A stretch of DNA of 57,664 nucleotides from Euryarchaeota archaeon UBA605 (GCA_002504905.1 DATY01000007.1:1-57664), one strand, 5' to 3'; shown: positions 27,001-35,560, numbered from the stretch's first letter. The notes: generated from the letters alone by a model not told the origin. Made by a program: numbers and translations.

Positions 27001-29980
27001 CACCGCCTGAAAAACCAGTTACTTTACGAGATGCAAATCCAGCGTGTCGAAGCATTACAGTGAAAACAGTGGCAAATTGTTCACAGGAACCTTCTTGAGT
27101 ATTATTCAGAATATAATAAGTCAGATCACTCTCAGTTTCTGAAAAGAAATTCGGCACCACAGGATCATTATTCCTGAGGAATGTAGTAGTGTTGTTTCCG
27201 TTAATTAGGAAATCTTGTATTGCCTCTACTTTATCCCATGCTGAAAAGGCGCCTGATTCACTGAGGACAGCTTGCGTGATAGATAATGGCACTTCACTTT
27301 GCCTGTTCAAATAACTTTGTGGTAAATCTTTACCATAATCACTTCCAAAGAATATAGTGGTATTTTCTCTAACTTCAGGGCCAAAGAAAACATCAGGGCT
27401 ACTAACATAGACTTGATCTACAGAAGTAACCGAGACTCCTATGTCTCTAGTATAATTAGAGAAATTTAATACGGCTGCTGAATCGCTCCATGATGTCCAA
27501 TTAATAGTATTGTAAGGAACGATTAACTCACCTCCAGGACCTATTTCAGCGCCAGGAGAATAGGTGATTATCCAGTCATTGCTACCATTACCAACCCAAA
27601 ATGAGTCATGCGCAACGCCTTGAATAGAACCAACCTCAGAGTTAATTGGGGTACCACCAACTAGAGTTGTATTCACCCCAAACGAGACGCCTGTATAATA
27701 GTCATAAGTATGCCAGCGCCAATATTGAGTAATATTCAAATCTACATCTGTTGAATTTGTTACAGTAAACATCAACATATTTGGATCAATGTCATCAGTA
27801 GGGTCCCAAGGATTGCTAATTGAACCATTACAATCTAATGACCAAAAATCAGGACCACACTCATCACCATCGGGAATCCCCCCTCCATCAGTATCAGGGT
27901 TCAACCAATCAAGACCAATTGCTTGTTCAATGGTATCTGGAATACCGTCCCCATCAGTATCTAGAGGATTTAAATCGTCTTCAGAATTATTCTGAGGATT
28001 TGTCCCGTCCAAGTATTCCTGTCCATCTGTAACACCACCATCATCTGTATCTGCATCATTCCACAGAGTGAAGTATGTATCGACAGTCCCATTACCGCCA
28101 AAACCGAATATTAAATCACAACCAGTAGTATTCTCAAAATAATTATTCAGACCATCCTCATCTGTATCTAGCAGATTACTACAAGGCTCACTAGGATCGG
28201 TTTGATTGAGAATCTCAGACAAATCATCTACTCCGTCTCCATCAGTATCTACAAGATTTGGATTAGTAGGTTGACCCCAAGTTGCAAGAAGTTCTTCCCA
28301 GTCGGCTAAACCATCGCCATCAGTATCATAATAATCGTCATCACAATGTGGCTCACTAAGTGCAGAAGATGCATCCCAACACCAAGAATGATTAGTAAAT
28401 AATACAGAAATCGCAGTTGCTGGTAATGCTACATCCACTTCTTTCAGCTCATTGCCATCAATTGAACCATATCTAAAACCAACTGTAGATCCATTAGTCA
28501 ATTCATAATAGGCCATTGGAAATGTATCTTGTCTCCAATCAGAAGGTTCTGGGTCTAAGTCAGTAGTTGAATTAAGTTCTAATGATAGAGAAGGAGCGTC
28601 CCAACTAATAATTGATTTCTCGATAACAATCTCACTAACACAGGGATCTGTTTGATGACCAATAGCAAGTTCATCACCATCATTTACCCCGCCTCCATCA
28701 GTATCTGCTAGATCCCATCTAGTACAAGTTAAATTTTCTTCCCAATTATCAATTCCATCATTATCGAAATCCCCCACATCCTCAATTCTAGTAGGGTCTG
28801 TCTCATTTAAATCAACAATCCCGTTTCCATTTATATCTTCTTCACCATCATCAAATTGATCACCATCAGTATTGTTATTTCTAGGGTCTGATGCTTGAGG
28901 CGGATCTCCATATGCTGCATTTACTTCTACACCATCACTAATACCGTCTCCATCGGTATCAACTGCTGTAGGATCAGTCAAAAGAATCAGAGCTTCATAT
29001 GAATCATTCAATCCATCTCCATCGGTATCATTGTTATTTGGATCAGTTTGAGTAATAGAATCAACCTCTGCAGTAAATATTGCACATCCACCGGGACCCA
29101 ATCCAAGGACTGGATTACAAGGAGATTCCGTGGCAGTCATATTATTCGGACCAGGCCTAAAATACTGAGTAGGAGGCGTAGTAGTTCCATTTCTAGTCCC
29201 CCATGTAGGGTTAACATATTCATACAGATTAATCAGTCCGTCTCCGTCTGGATCTCCATAGGTGCCATCAAGATTAGATGCAGAAGTTGGATCTAGGTTA
29301 TTTGCAACCTCCCAGCCATCTGGCATTCCATCACCATCGGTATCCCAACCATCTGGATCTTCATCAATTAATCCATCACCATCATCATCATCACTTGAAC
29401 AGTCAGCATCTCCGTCACCGTCAGGGTCAAAATTATCAACTAATCCGTCTTTGTCATCATCAAAAGTATTGAAACAAATATTGCCAACTGGATCTTCATC
29501 TGCACCGTCAGAACCTGTACCTTGGATAAACTGCATAGCACTTTCTTCATCCCATTCCCTTACTGGAACAGTTCCATTCCACCAAACTCCATTATCTAAT
29601 ACATTAGCAGTTAGAGGGTCGTCCCAATTTGCAGGTATTCCGTAAAGATATTCATTCAAATTAGTATAAGCATCGCCGTCTGGATCTCCAACGGAACCAT
29701 TGATTCCAGTAGGGGAAAGTGGATCTAACCCATATTGCCACTCCCAACCATCAGGGAGCCCATCATTATCACTATCCCAATCCTGTGGCTGGGTATTAAT
29801 TATGAATTCGAGACCATAAGTTAAACCATCTCCATCATCGTCAGATGAAGCTAATGCTTCCCAACTTCCAAACTCAATTGCTGAATATGATGCAAACAAC
29901 ATAATTAAGGTGAATAAAGAAGCAGAACGACGCTTACTAAGCAGTTCTTTATCTGCTGAAATTAACGAAAGACTCTGCAA
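21026..29980 (-). CDS. Giant surface protein: TSP3-like repeats, transglutaminase-like domain, Ig-like repeats, membrane anchor and DUF4129-like tail
   Basis: This protein of almost 3000 residues is the largest product here. After an N-terminal hydrophobic segment (LFTLIMLFASYSAI) come Asp-rich calcium-loop repeats (to about residue 735). A transglutaminase-like core follows: Cys in GSCEQFATVFTVMLRHAG near 965, His in GSHFTTWVEV near 1003 and an acidic residue in LGWVPFEACPP near 1030, completing a Cys-His-Asp/Glu set. Many Ig-like or carboxypeptidase-regulatory-like beta repeats fill about 1060-2800. A single helix lies near 2830-2855, followed by a cytoplasmic domain of about 130 residues resembling DUF4129, which is common next to transglutaminase cores. 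The frame opens at GTG 29989, but TTG at 29980 is 5 nt after GAGGTGA and is preferred. It is probably a surface peptidase or crosslinker; activity is inferred. Confidence 0.88.
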   Translation of the reverse strand: MQSLSLISADKELLSKRRSASLFTLIMLFASYSAIEFGSWEALASSDDDGDGLTYGLEFIINTQPQDWDSDNDGLPDGWEWQYGLDPLSPTGINGSVGDPDGDAYTNLNEYLYGIPANWDDPLTANVLDNGVWWNGTVPVREWDEESAMQFIQGTGSDGADEDPVGNICFNTFDDDKDGLVDNFDPDGDGDADCSSDDDDGDGLIDEDPDGWDTDGDGMPDGWEVANNLDPTSASNLDGTYGDPDGDGLINLYEYVNPTWGTRNGTTTPPTQYFRPGPNNMTATESPCNPVLGLGPGGCAIFTAEVDSITQTDPNNNDTDGDGLNDSYEALILLTDPTAVDTDGDGISDGVEVNAAYGDPPQASDPRNNNTDGDQFDDGEEDINGNGIVDLNETDPTRIEDVGDFDNDGIDNWEENLTCTRWDLADTDGGGVNDGDELAIGHQTDPCVSEIVIEKSIISWDAPSLSLELNSTTDLDPEPSDWRQDTFPMAYYELTNGSTVGFRYGSIDGNELKEVDVALPATAISVLFTNHSWCWDASSALSEPHCDDDYYDTDGDGLADWEELLATWGQPTNPNLVDTDGDGVDDLSEILNQTDPSEPCSNLLDTDEDGLNNYFENTTGCDLIFGFGGNGTVDTYFTLWNDADTDDGGVTDGQEYLDGTNPQNNSEDDLNPLDTDGDGIPDTIEQAIGLDWLNPDTDGGGIPDGDECGPDFWSLDCNGSISNPWDPTDDIDPNMLMFTVTNSTDVDLNITQYWRWHTYDYYTGVSFGVNTTLVGGTPINSEVGSIQGVAHDSFWVGNGSNDWIITYSPGAEIGPGGELIVPYNTINWTSWSDSAAVLNFSNYTRDIGVSVTSVDQVYVSSPDVFFGPEVRENTTIFFGSDYGKDLPQSYLNRQSEVPLSITQAVLSESGAFSAWDKVEAIQDFLINGNNTTTFLRNNDPVVPNFFSETESDLTYYILNNTQEGSCEQFATVFTVMLRHAGFASRKVTGFSGGDWNGKSYEVYGSHFTTWVEVQMQTNQNQGNVTLGWVPFEACPPQNLLEVVDEEWGPNTFDRDLSGSDIWLNGTLRFVDNSTLAENVSLNLYLVTDNETSNVPGSAANPEHLVASGSTDLNGTFALSGKPLLPTIPGYGALVLQIFEKAYVGSQGISFTWRINITDDANTSFSSPPPVNQPMLGVGVNSSVTGYLKLENPPNSDISLIDNLQVILNYTTSIDGPVSQISNVGTGGYYEFNIVISESEPLGLINASISFLGWHQNDLNNATNPSYHIRPHTDNFMFNVTPAPNLTVTLEGIDLNNTFLDIDSSIFLNGTVLSFGDTPEALNGTLYLQMRRASVSGPYETLKTWYLNDSDWTSSPGQFNVSWLFSADNVSIPSGPVEVKIQFDAEGLFANDQVNYLTEHGIRSNITFSYELVPQSRGNQASVEIILTDHTNTSLSSFLGTYILDFNGTSVWNITDPETPRITPVWIPEATAPAGDYSWILNFSGSTWLNPASIVEIVRIQGQSNAIVNLGTEWTPRGISNWVSGFAQDRNLGTPVIGNNSSIVVQLLVPSDLPPLPDGSPAPDTVIRLGGGFINPLNGEYNISFFMPDEVSSGVYELRVFLDYTINPPDGGEYYKVSDADSVNAGIQTEMIVESTPSSLIVVAGESMLINATITDIADGSPLNDIFANVIFDSGGSLQQTLESGFTLTDGIVSFSPIIPADTPPGFYNVSIVAPDDILDNLTDAGAGRWLGNQSSSNLTVQVSSSITLDPFPSEVTAGSTFSISGQVLDAVDSNRTVDGPMAVEVFFLNDLSETLVTNHVTSNNGSFNITVPTDPLGDGVSSGIKTVIVSVVEGSTPFYLTGTGNDTILVRGLTTFIDKNPIINTVVERGSNVTLTARIVESSNGNLPLQGLNVSAEFHDTWLPNVNSSSQGIVNFTFFIPDSHPLGQIDTIFYFNGSNTLHGTITLISTITVRSSTLITVDNITDNPAAGELFNVSGTLTSSNGSAIIDRQGNTLAPSLIFEINGDDDTFTVMSSNVELDGSWSATIRLDLTFPRGTHNITATFTPNVNYYQSSTGTGIFDSRGYSLLTIVSPLDLDPDSRIVRGEEMNLSLSLIDNSALPVESALISVIIDGFIISNVTTDSLGLANTSIIVDSNRVAGPMEIIVIFSGIEGSTGLVGDESVTRVVVLAPTVVEITDITGSSIAGESVTFHGTLLDEHGQLLIEEGINSGGVIHLSIDGVDVGAIYTTLSNSSTGNWTITYDLPLNTDFGAHEVKVDFFGGFTWVDPMGQGDSLNPEYYLPSFSSSFFNVTQTSQVVLTTPPGEIDRNQLLVIEGMLTDGAGRALPNRALSVYMNDILLTGLNVDGNGNFSLFIPVPSDMPLGPRIVKIIFEGEEFILSSNSSSVFIVYSSTEVFISQPSAVAVGDNLILQGNVRDNLPNGYLSNHSLEIFIDGVLIGITSSDEQGDWSLNWVVSEFLDVGVHTITVKAPQQGYYREGVTESNLTIAYHSGITLQVESSIVTRGGQWNFTGRLYDADSDGLPGLDGREVIMYLDGEEIGRTNTLGNGFYEFEHPLGYSIARGQHDVLVVFSGETYYLPVSYNMSVYVRSDIEIEILWISETIIRSDVEHPIKIEGRILEIGGGGNVIEDMVITLHWLSDGPENANLQWDEATGHFRIQSNAHYPMPPGPIDLVVKIESDSTRYLNGGSEEISVSIMVPVNFKFTPDSIKLDKDVRIIRGTVNVTSTDSLDPVANISMSASLINSSSGQTHFRVIEMTDEDGLFTYEFKSIEGLPTLWDRDFWGELSINFYTDSLFIDPSNRTWLATEQNQNPHVTIEYEVTEESSILQSLLYGSVIFIILIGMIGSGLYYQRRRSATIDELAGIFSYTAELLAAGDEFREAIYNCYESLCQILMRRGFLRRDFETVREFEIAIRSALPISEQSLVSLDRIFEEARYSSHVLGEGHRQNAQIALNAVLQEIDQLQDIPVRDDYVSMEDEELTK

Positions 29981-30058
29981 ACTAGTCACCTCTAATGTTA
30001 ATGGCGCTTAATAGAGGTCTTAAGAAGAATGGAGCGTCGTTCGGACGGATAATTAGAA

Positions 30059-33025
30059 TCACACAAGTTCTATATCATCATCGTCGTAACGATTAGGGTC
30101 TGGAGACTGTTCAATTTCAAGAGTTGGGTCTTCAGATATAACATCCATATCTTCATCATCATCTTCCTCATCATCCTCTCTATTCATCGATTCAATTAGC
30201 GCCATATGGCTTGCCCATTTGCGACGATTCATACTACTTTGAACACCAGCTATAATCAGTAAAAATCCAACTAATAAAACAATCACAGTTAATGGCCTAG
30301 GGTGACTAATTTCATTAATAACGATATCAATTACATTACCCAAATCCACAGTCATTATTACGGTCTTTTTAGCAGTATAATCATCGGACCAACTCTGACT
30401 AGTATCTAAAGTGCCATCAATAACATAAGCCAATGGCATTGCAGTAACTAGGACGGGCACTTTATCTCCATTATTTGCATCAGAGGGGACAAATACCTTT
30501 AGATTAAAACTCAGTTCTTCATACGCACCCAGTTGGATAAATGTTGAGCCAGAAGGCCCTTCAATCTCAACTGCCCATCCTTGCTCACTCACATCCGCAT
30601 CCAACAAAATAGTCATTTCAGTATTACCTTCATTTTTGACTTTCATCTGAATAGAATAGTCTTCACCTGGTAGTAACTTTCTATCTTGAGTAACTTGAAC
30701 GATTTCTAAATTCGGCATATCAGAAGCAATTTCAAATGTCATTGGCAGATCGAAATACCGTGGATCAGATTCTTCTGTATCTTCAATAATCCTGAGGAAA
30801 ATTGTATGATTACCTTGTTCGACCTGAGTAGTTAATGTTACAGTGATGAAAACCTCAATAAATCCTCCAGGACTCAATGAGACACGTGGGACTGCTTCGC
30901 TATTTTCGTCTTCAATTCTAAACTGCCACTGACCATAAATTGAACTAATGTCTAAATTTTCTTGTAAGGTCGCAGGGTTCTGGATTCTCCACCAAAGTGC
31001 AGTATCTCCAGAGTTTGCGCTACTGGTAATTCTAGCTCTTAGGTCAACAACTGCATTCCCTGAACCAGGCGAGCAAAGTGAAACTTCAATCTGACCCAAT
31101 GGTGAACCATCACAATCCTGAGAGACTTCTGCCCTAATACCAAATGTCCTTTGGATGGTGAATATTATTGTACTTCTAAGTGAAGAATTACCAGAACTAG
31201 TCACTTCAATTTCTATTGTTCCTAAATCATCATCTGCTCTATCGTTGGATGGCTTAATGTTCAACAATAATACTTGAGTAGCATGTCTTTCTAAGAAAGA
31301 GGAATGGAATGTCCCATCACCCACATCTTCTAATATTCTCTCGCCCGTGTTGTTATCATAAACTTGGATAATTGATTTTGACCTTTTTAGTACATCTATA
31401 CGGAACATATCTGCATCAAAACCTGTATTGAATATTTCGAGTAAGAAAGGTGTAAACTCACCATATTCGACATATCTTGGTATTGAACTATCTATGTCAT
31501 CAGGACGAGTAGAATTCGCTATGGGCAATTCATGATCTTCATCCCAAACAGAAACTGCTGGGGGCTGGAATACGTCAATCTTCTCTAATATCACATTAAG
31601 AGTATCTTGATGGACCACGGTTTGCACACCATCTACTTCGGCTTCTGCTACTGCACGAATATCTATGCTACTAGGTGTGCCAGTCAAATCATTAGGTGCT
31701 TGAAGAGTAAGTATAGGATTCAAGATATCACCACCAGCGTCTAATGAATAGATACTAGAGTCTGAGTCGAATTCTATCAGCCATGAACTACCAAGATTAG
31801 TCATAACTTCCAGTTCAACTGACATTGATTTGGTAGAATCTCCTCTATGCACTAACTGAAGAGGAATAGGAGTTATTTCACCAGGTGCGATATATTCAGT
31901 TTGTCTATCCATGCCATGATTAATTGAAACGCCGAATTGATGCATTTCAACTGGTTGATGCTCTATTAATACTAGATTACCTTGAATGTCTGTAACCTCT
32001 AATTCAACTGTATATTCGCCAGCAGGAACCCCTCCAGGATAAGTCCATGAATAGTGACCAAATATTCCCTCATTGGTGTCATCGATATCAGGGTCATCAT
32101 TACTAATTTCCTTATCGATTCTATAATTCCCTAAAGAATCCCTAAGTAATAATCTGACACTATCTATATCATACCTACCAAAAGCACTTTTTACATCAAA
32201 AGTAAATTGCATTAGTCTTTGGTCAATTATGTCGTTAGGATACCATTCTAAGACAGGGCCCTCAGAAAGTTCATCTCCATCCCTTTGTAGATATACTACA
32301 CTGTTAGACATTGCATTTGTTTCAACTTCGATCTCTGAATGACGGTTAGATTCACCGTCAATCTCGTTCCATGCAACTTCAGCAGTACATGTTGATCCAA
32401 ATGGTCCACCACTACTATCACAACCTGACATTTCAGCAGAAATTGTAATCTCAATAGTTTCATCTTCTAAAACCATGAATGAACTAGTGGAGCCGAGATC
32501 GACTTCAAATTCCTCATGATCAAAATTACAACTATTACCAATTCCAGTATTGCATGCATCTGCACTCCACTCTGCTTGTCCAATTGATGAACCACCAGCT
32601 CTAACGTTAATTGTCCAATCAACTGACGAACCGCTAGGTCCAACTGCTTTCAGAAACAAATCAAGTGGCAAATAGTAACTTCCTGAACCCGAACCTTGGT
32701 TTGGACGCCCAAAAATCTCTATTGAAGATAACAATTCCTGACTGATAAATTCTATTGTTTCATCCAAGGCACTAGCTGTTTCTTGACCACCAGAATCAGG
32801 AATTTGTGTAGTTATTAATCCATCGCCGTCTGTAGTAGAATCGGCTGATGCTAGGTAAAGTGTATAGAGTTCAATTGTTTCCTCAGTGTTACTTGAAATC
32901 GGACTTTCATCTAACTCCAAATTAGACACTTGCGAGGAATACAGAGGAGTTAACATTAGGAATGTTAGAAAAAGAGCAATACGAGCGGTTTTGAGACCTC
33001 TCCGAGCGTTCCTAGTCACTTTCAC
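30059..33025 (-). CDS. Large surface protein with signal peptide, beta-sandwich repeats, C-terminal helix and acidic tail
   Basis: The 988-residue protein starts with a basic stretch and a hydrophobic signal (ALFLTFLMLTPLYSS). A long extracellular part follows, made of beta-sandwich domains with NEW3/CARDB-like features such as PGEDYSIQMKVKNEGNTEM and SPGGFIEVFITVTL. Near the end lies one transmembrane helix (TVIVLLVGFLLIIAGV). The cytoplasmic tail is strikingly acidic (EDDEEDDDEDMD and a C-terminal DDDDIELV). No enzymatic motif is visible. The frame stays open upstream through the tRNA-Leu region, so the start was set at GTG 33025; TTTAA about 25 bp upstream suggests a leaderless transcript. 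It lies next to the giant transglutaminase protein on the same strand, so the two may act together at the surface. Confidence 0.8.
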   Translation of the reverse strand: MKVTRNARRGLKTARIALFLTFLMLTPLYSSQVSNLELDESPISSNTEETIELYTLYLASADSTTDGDGLITTQIPDSGGQETASALDETIEFISQELLSSIEIFGRPNQGSGSGSYYLPLDLFLKAVGPSGSSVDWTINVRAGGSSIGQAEWSADACNTGIGNSCNFDHEEFEVDLGSTSSFMVLEDETIEITISAEMSGCDSSGGPFGSTCTAEVAWNEIDGESNRHSEIEVETNAMSNSVVYLQRDGDELSEGPVLEWYPNDIIDQRLMQFTFDVKSAFGRYDIDSVRLLLRDSLGNYRIDKEISNDDPDIDDTNEGIFGHYSWTYPGGVPAGEYTVELEVTDIQGNLVLIEHQPVEMHQFGVSINHGMDRQTEYIAPGEITPIPLQLVHRGDSTKSMSVELEVMTNLGSSWLIEFDSDSSIYSLDAGGDILNPILTLQAPNDLTGTPSSIDIRAVAEAEVDGVQTVVHQDTLNVILEKIDVFQPPAVSVWDEDHELPIANSTRPDDIDSSIPRYVEYGEFTPFLLEIFNTGFDADMFRIDVLKRSKSIIQVYDNNTGERILEDVGDGTFHSSFLERHATQVLLLNIKPSNDRADDDLGTIEIEVTSSGNSSLRSTIIFTIQRTFGIRAEVSQDCDGSPLGQIEVSLCSPGSGNAVVDLRARITSSANSGDTALWWRIQNPATLQENLDISSIYGQWQFRIEDENSEAVPRVSLSPGGFIEVFITVTLTTQVEQGNHTIFLRIIEDTEESDPRYFDLPMTFEIASDMPNLEIVQVTQDRKLLPGEDYSIQMKVKNEGNTEMTILLDADVSEQGWAVEIEGPSGSTFIQLGAYEELSFNLKVFVPSDANNGDKVPVLVTAMPLAYVIDGTLDTSQSWSDDYTAKKTVIMTVDLGNVIDIVINEISHPRPLTVIVLLVGFLLIIAGVQSSMNRRKWASHMALIESMNREDDEEDDDEDMDVISEDPTLEIEQSPDPNRYDDDDIELV

Positions 33026-33143
33026 GCTTCCCGGCTGTTCACAGGGTGTTAAAGAGTTCTCATCATAAGTTCCGCATATGCATCTATTTTCGGGACATAT
33101 TAGAGCCGCGCGATTCAAGACTAAGTTCGTACGCCCGGAGGCC

Positions 33144-33228
33144 GCAGGGGTACCCGAGTGGTCAAAGGGGCCGGACTTAAGCTCCGGTGGCAAGGCCTTC
33201 GTGGGTTCGAATCCCACCCCCTGCACCA
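33144..33228 (+). tRNA. tRNA-Leu (TAA anticodon)
   Basis: The acceptor stem GCAGGGG pairs with CCCCTGC, discriminator A, and the CCA end is encoded at 33226-33228. The anticodon stem CCGGA/TCCGG encloses CTTAAGC with anticodon TAA. The long variable arm (TGGCAAGGCCTTCG) marks a class II tRNA, and the T-loop GGTTCGAATCC is standard. It is divergent from the 988-residue surface protein. Confidence 0.95.
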
Positions 33229-33251
33229 TTAATATTGATATCTAGAAAAAA

Positions 33252-33653
33252 TCACTTGATTTTTGTCATCGAACAACCTAATTTACCATCTCCATCCAAG
33301 ATTTCTAACTTAGTTATGACAACAGATGCTGCCTTAACACATGTTGGAGCTGATACTTCTTCCAATAATCGATTTGCTAGTGTTTCAAGAAGTGAAAAAC
33401 GACCTAATGATAGGACATTTTCTAAAGAAGTAATCAGATACTCATAATTCAGAACTTCATTCAATTTATCATTAGCGGGTTTTTGGACTTCTGACATCAT
33501 GACATATATGTCGAATCTAATTTTCTGAGGATTACCAATCTCGAAATTATGAACTCCAATATCTACGTCCCTAACTATGTCTTCCAAGAATAATGTTGTA
33601 ACACCATTATAAGAGGATAATAAATTTGTAATAGCGTCTTTATGAGAGGTCAT
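33252..33653 (-). CDS. folB: Dihydroneopterin aldolase-like protein (FolB family)
   Basis: FolB-type enzymes cleave or epimerise dihydroneopterin in pterin/folate synthesis. The start of the conserved domain, LFLEDIVRDVDIGVHNFEIGNPQKIRFDI, has the family pattern (usually ixGiRxxxxIGxxxxEr). The domain ends in TKLEILDGDGKLG in place of the usual vxKp. The chosen ATG at 33653 is 4 nt after GAGTGA; the frame opens 6 codons earlier with TTG. It directly follows a pteridine-reductase-like SDR, which supports a pterin role. The sequence is diverged, so the exact reaction is uncertain. Confidence 0.8.
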   Translation of the reverse strand: MTSHKDAITNLLSSYNGVTTLFLEDIVRDVDIGVHNFEIGNPQKIRFDIYVMMSEVQKPANDKLNEVLNYEYLITSLENVLSLGRFSLLETLANRLLEEVSAPTCVKAASVVITKLEILDGDGKLGCSMTKIK

Positions 33654-33657
33654 ATTA

Positions 33658-34416
33658 TCACTCGGTTTCAAAAACTACATCTCTTGATCTTGAGAGAAAT
33701 CTTTCTCCAGAATCAACGTAGATAATTTGGCCTGTGACCGATTTAGCATTCATCAAATAACACACCGCATTAGCAATATCCTCTGGACCCGGACCATAAC
33801 CTAAAGGCGAACTAGATTGTGCTCTTTGAAATCCTTCACTAGTTTGTGAATCGCTGGCTAATGTATGACCGGGGGAGACTGCATTCACTCTTACTTTAGG
33901 TGCCAAACTTCTTGCCAAAGTATCAGTCAATCCAAGCATAGTATATTTTGATGCAGTATATGATAAATGATCTGGGTTTGGGTTATACAATTTCTGATCT
34001 AAAATATTGACTACATTTCCTTTACTATTTTCATCTAATGTGTCATACATTTCTTTGATTAACATTAGAGGCACTTTCGCATTAATTTGCATATGCTCAT
34101 CCCAAAGTTCAGATGTAATTGTAGAAATGTCATCATGAATAAAAACTGAGGCGTTATTCACAATAGCGTTGATATATCCAAACTCTTCAACTGCCTTCGA
34201 TACCAATTTTTTCGCACTTGAAACCTCTGATAAATCGGCTTGACAAATCACCGCACTACCACCACCTGAGTTAATCATTTTAGCGGTTTCTTCCGCTTCC
34301 TCAGATGAATTTCTGTAGTGAATAACGACTTTGAAGCCATTTCTTGAAAGACGAAGGCAAATCTCTCTACCTATCCTTTTGGAACCTCCTGTAACTATCA
34401 CTACCCCATGTCCCAT
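33658..34416 (-). CDS. Short-chain dehydrogenase, pteridine reductase/FolM-like
   Basis: This is a classical SDR of 252 residues. The cofactor motif TGGSKRIGRE at residues 9-18 has Ser/Lys/Arg, favouring NADPH. NNASVF is near residue 87, the catalytic Tyr and Lys lie in SYTASKYTMLG near 150, and the C-terminal IIYVDSGERF is seen in pteridine reductase/FolM-like enzymes. The folB-like gene starts 5 bp after its stop, so both probably serve reduction of dihydropterins. Gene order FolM-FolB is also found in bacteria. An unrelated SDR substrate cannot be excluded. The start has no Shine-Dalgarno and is probably leaderless. Confidence 0.82.
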   Translation of the reverse strand: MGHGVVIVTGGSKRIGREICLRLSRNGFKVVIHYRNSSEEAEETAKMINSGGGSAVICQADLSEVSSAKKLVSKAVEEFGYINAIVNNASVFIHDDISTITSELWDEHMQINAKVPLMLIKEMYDTLDENSKGNVVNILDQKLYNPNPDHLSYTASKYTMLGLTDTLARSLAPKVRVNAVSPGHTLASDSQTSEGFQRAQSSSPLGYGPGPEDIANAVCYLMNAKSVTGQIIYVDSGERFLSRSRDVVFETE

Positions 34417-34516
34417 AGCATACCGAAAGCGAAGTCTAATATGACTTCTTGTATCAAAATAAGTTTACAATTTAGTATCAGAATAGTTTTCGTCATAACC
34501 CCGCTCGTAAGTATCA

Positions 34517-35560
34517 ATGTCGACGCGGCTTCCGACGATTGATGATGGGAATCATTCAATTAACGAAGTTTTAACACATAATGGAAAAAGTTCACTTGAT
34601 AGAAGGAAAGCGAAGAGAAAACGTTTACCAGAATGGTTCAAGACAAGTCTTCCAACTGGATCTTCACAAACAAATTTTAACAATACTAAGGCCAATGTAC
34701 ATGAACACGGACTACATACGGTTTGTGAAGAGGCAAGATGTCCAAATGTTCATGATTGTTGGGCAAGAGGTACTGCAACTTTCATGATTGCAGGAGAAGT
34801 TTGCACAAGAGGTTGTAGATTTTGTGCTGTTGGTACAATCAAGAAACCTCCAGAATTAAATCCTTTGGAACCACAAGAGTTAGCAGAAGCTGTAGAAAAA
34901 ATGAAAATCTCTCATGCAGTAATTACTGTTGTAAATAGAGATGATTTACCTGATGGAGGTGCAGAACATTACCGGAAATGCTTGTTAGAAATTAATCGAA
35001 GGACTCCAGAGGTTGGCTTAGAATTGTTATGTTCAGATTTAGAGGGGAACTTAGACGCTCTAGAAAGTCTTCTGGTTAACTTGCCGATAAAGGTATTTGC
35101 ACATAATGTTGAATGTGTCCCTCGACTAGATAGTGTAGTAAGGGATCCGCGTGCTTCTTTTCAACAATCAATTAAGATTCTATCTCATGCTAAAAAATTG
35201 AGGCCAGACTTGAAAATTAAGTCAAGTATTATGGTTGGATTAGGAGAAAATGATGAAGAAATTATTGAAGCAATGAAATTACTTAGAAATGTAGGCGTTG
35301 ACATGATTACATTAGGACAATATCTTCAACCAAGTAACAAGCATCTTCCAATAGATAGATTCCCTGAGCCAAAACAGTTTGCAGAATGGGATAAAACAGC
35401 TAGAGATTTAGGATTTAAGGCCGTCGCAAGTGGGCCTTTAGTAAGGTCATCTTACAGAGCAGGATTGCTATTTGAAGAAGCAGAAGGGGCGGAACCTGTA
35501 GTAACTAGAGAATCAACAGGGTCAGCAGTTAGTTATCTAAATCCTATGAGGAATCTGTGA
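34517..35560 (+). CDS. lipA: Lipoyl synthase
   Basis: LipA inserts two sulfurs into octanoyl groups on lipoyl domains, a radical-SAM reaction with two 4Fe-4S clusters. The auxiliary-cluster cysteines are C70, C75 and C81 (CEEARCPNVHDC) and the radical-SAM motif is CTRGCRFC at 96-103. The C-terminal RSSYRAG motif with the conserved Ser is present. The 347 residues include a basic N-terminal extension of about 45. It heads the 2-oxoacid dehydrogenase locus, whose E2 has a lipoyl domain; lipB lies at the other end. Confidence 0.95.
   Translation: MSTRLPTIDDGNHSINEVLTHNGKSSLDRRKAKRKRLPEWFKTSLPTGSSQTNFNNTKANVHEHGLHTVCEEARCPNVHDCWARGTATFMIAGEVCTRGCRFCAVGTIKKPPELNPLEPQELAEAVEKMKISHAVITVVNRDDLPDGGAEHYRKCLLEINRRTPEVGLELLCSDLEGNLDALESLLVNLPIKVFAHNVECVPRLDSVVRDPRASFQQSIKILSHAKKLRPDLKIKSSIMVGLGENDEEIIEAMKLLRNVGVDMITLGQYLQPSNKHLPIDRFPEPKQFAEWDKTARDLGFKAVASGPLVRSSYRAGLLFEEAEGAEPVVTRESTGSAVSYLNPMRNL

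Noticed and set aside
29262..29645. Open frames antisense to the calcium-loop part of the giant protein, including a His-rich one
   Set aside because: Same composition effect as above; the sense frame is clearly coding.
33026..33229. N-terminal extension of the 988-residue surface protein running antisense through tRNA-Leu
   Set aside because: The extra residues are the translation of the tRNA's complementary strand and precede the signal peptide; the GTG at 33025 gives a proper signal-peptide start.
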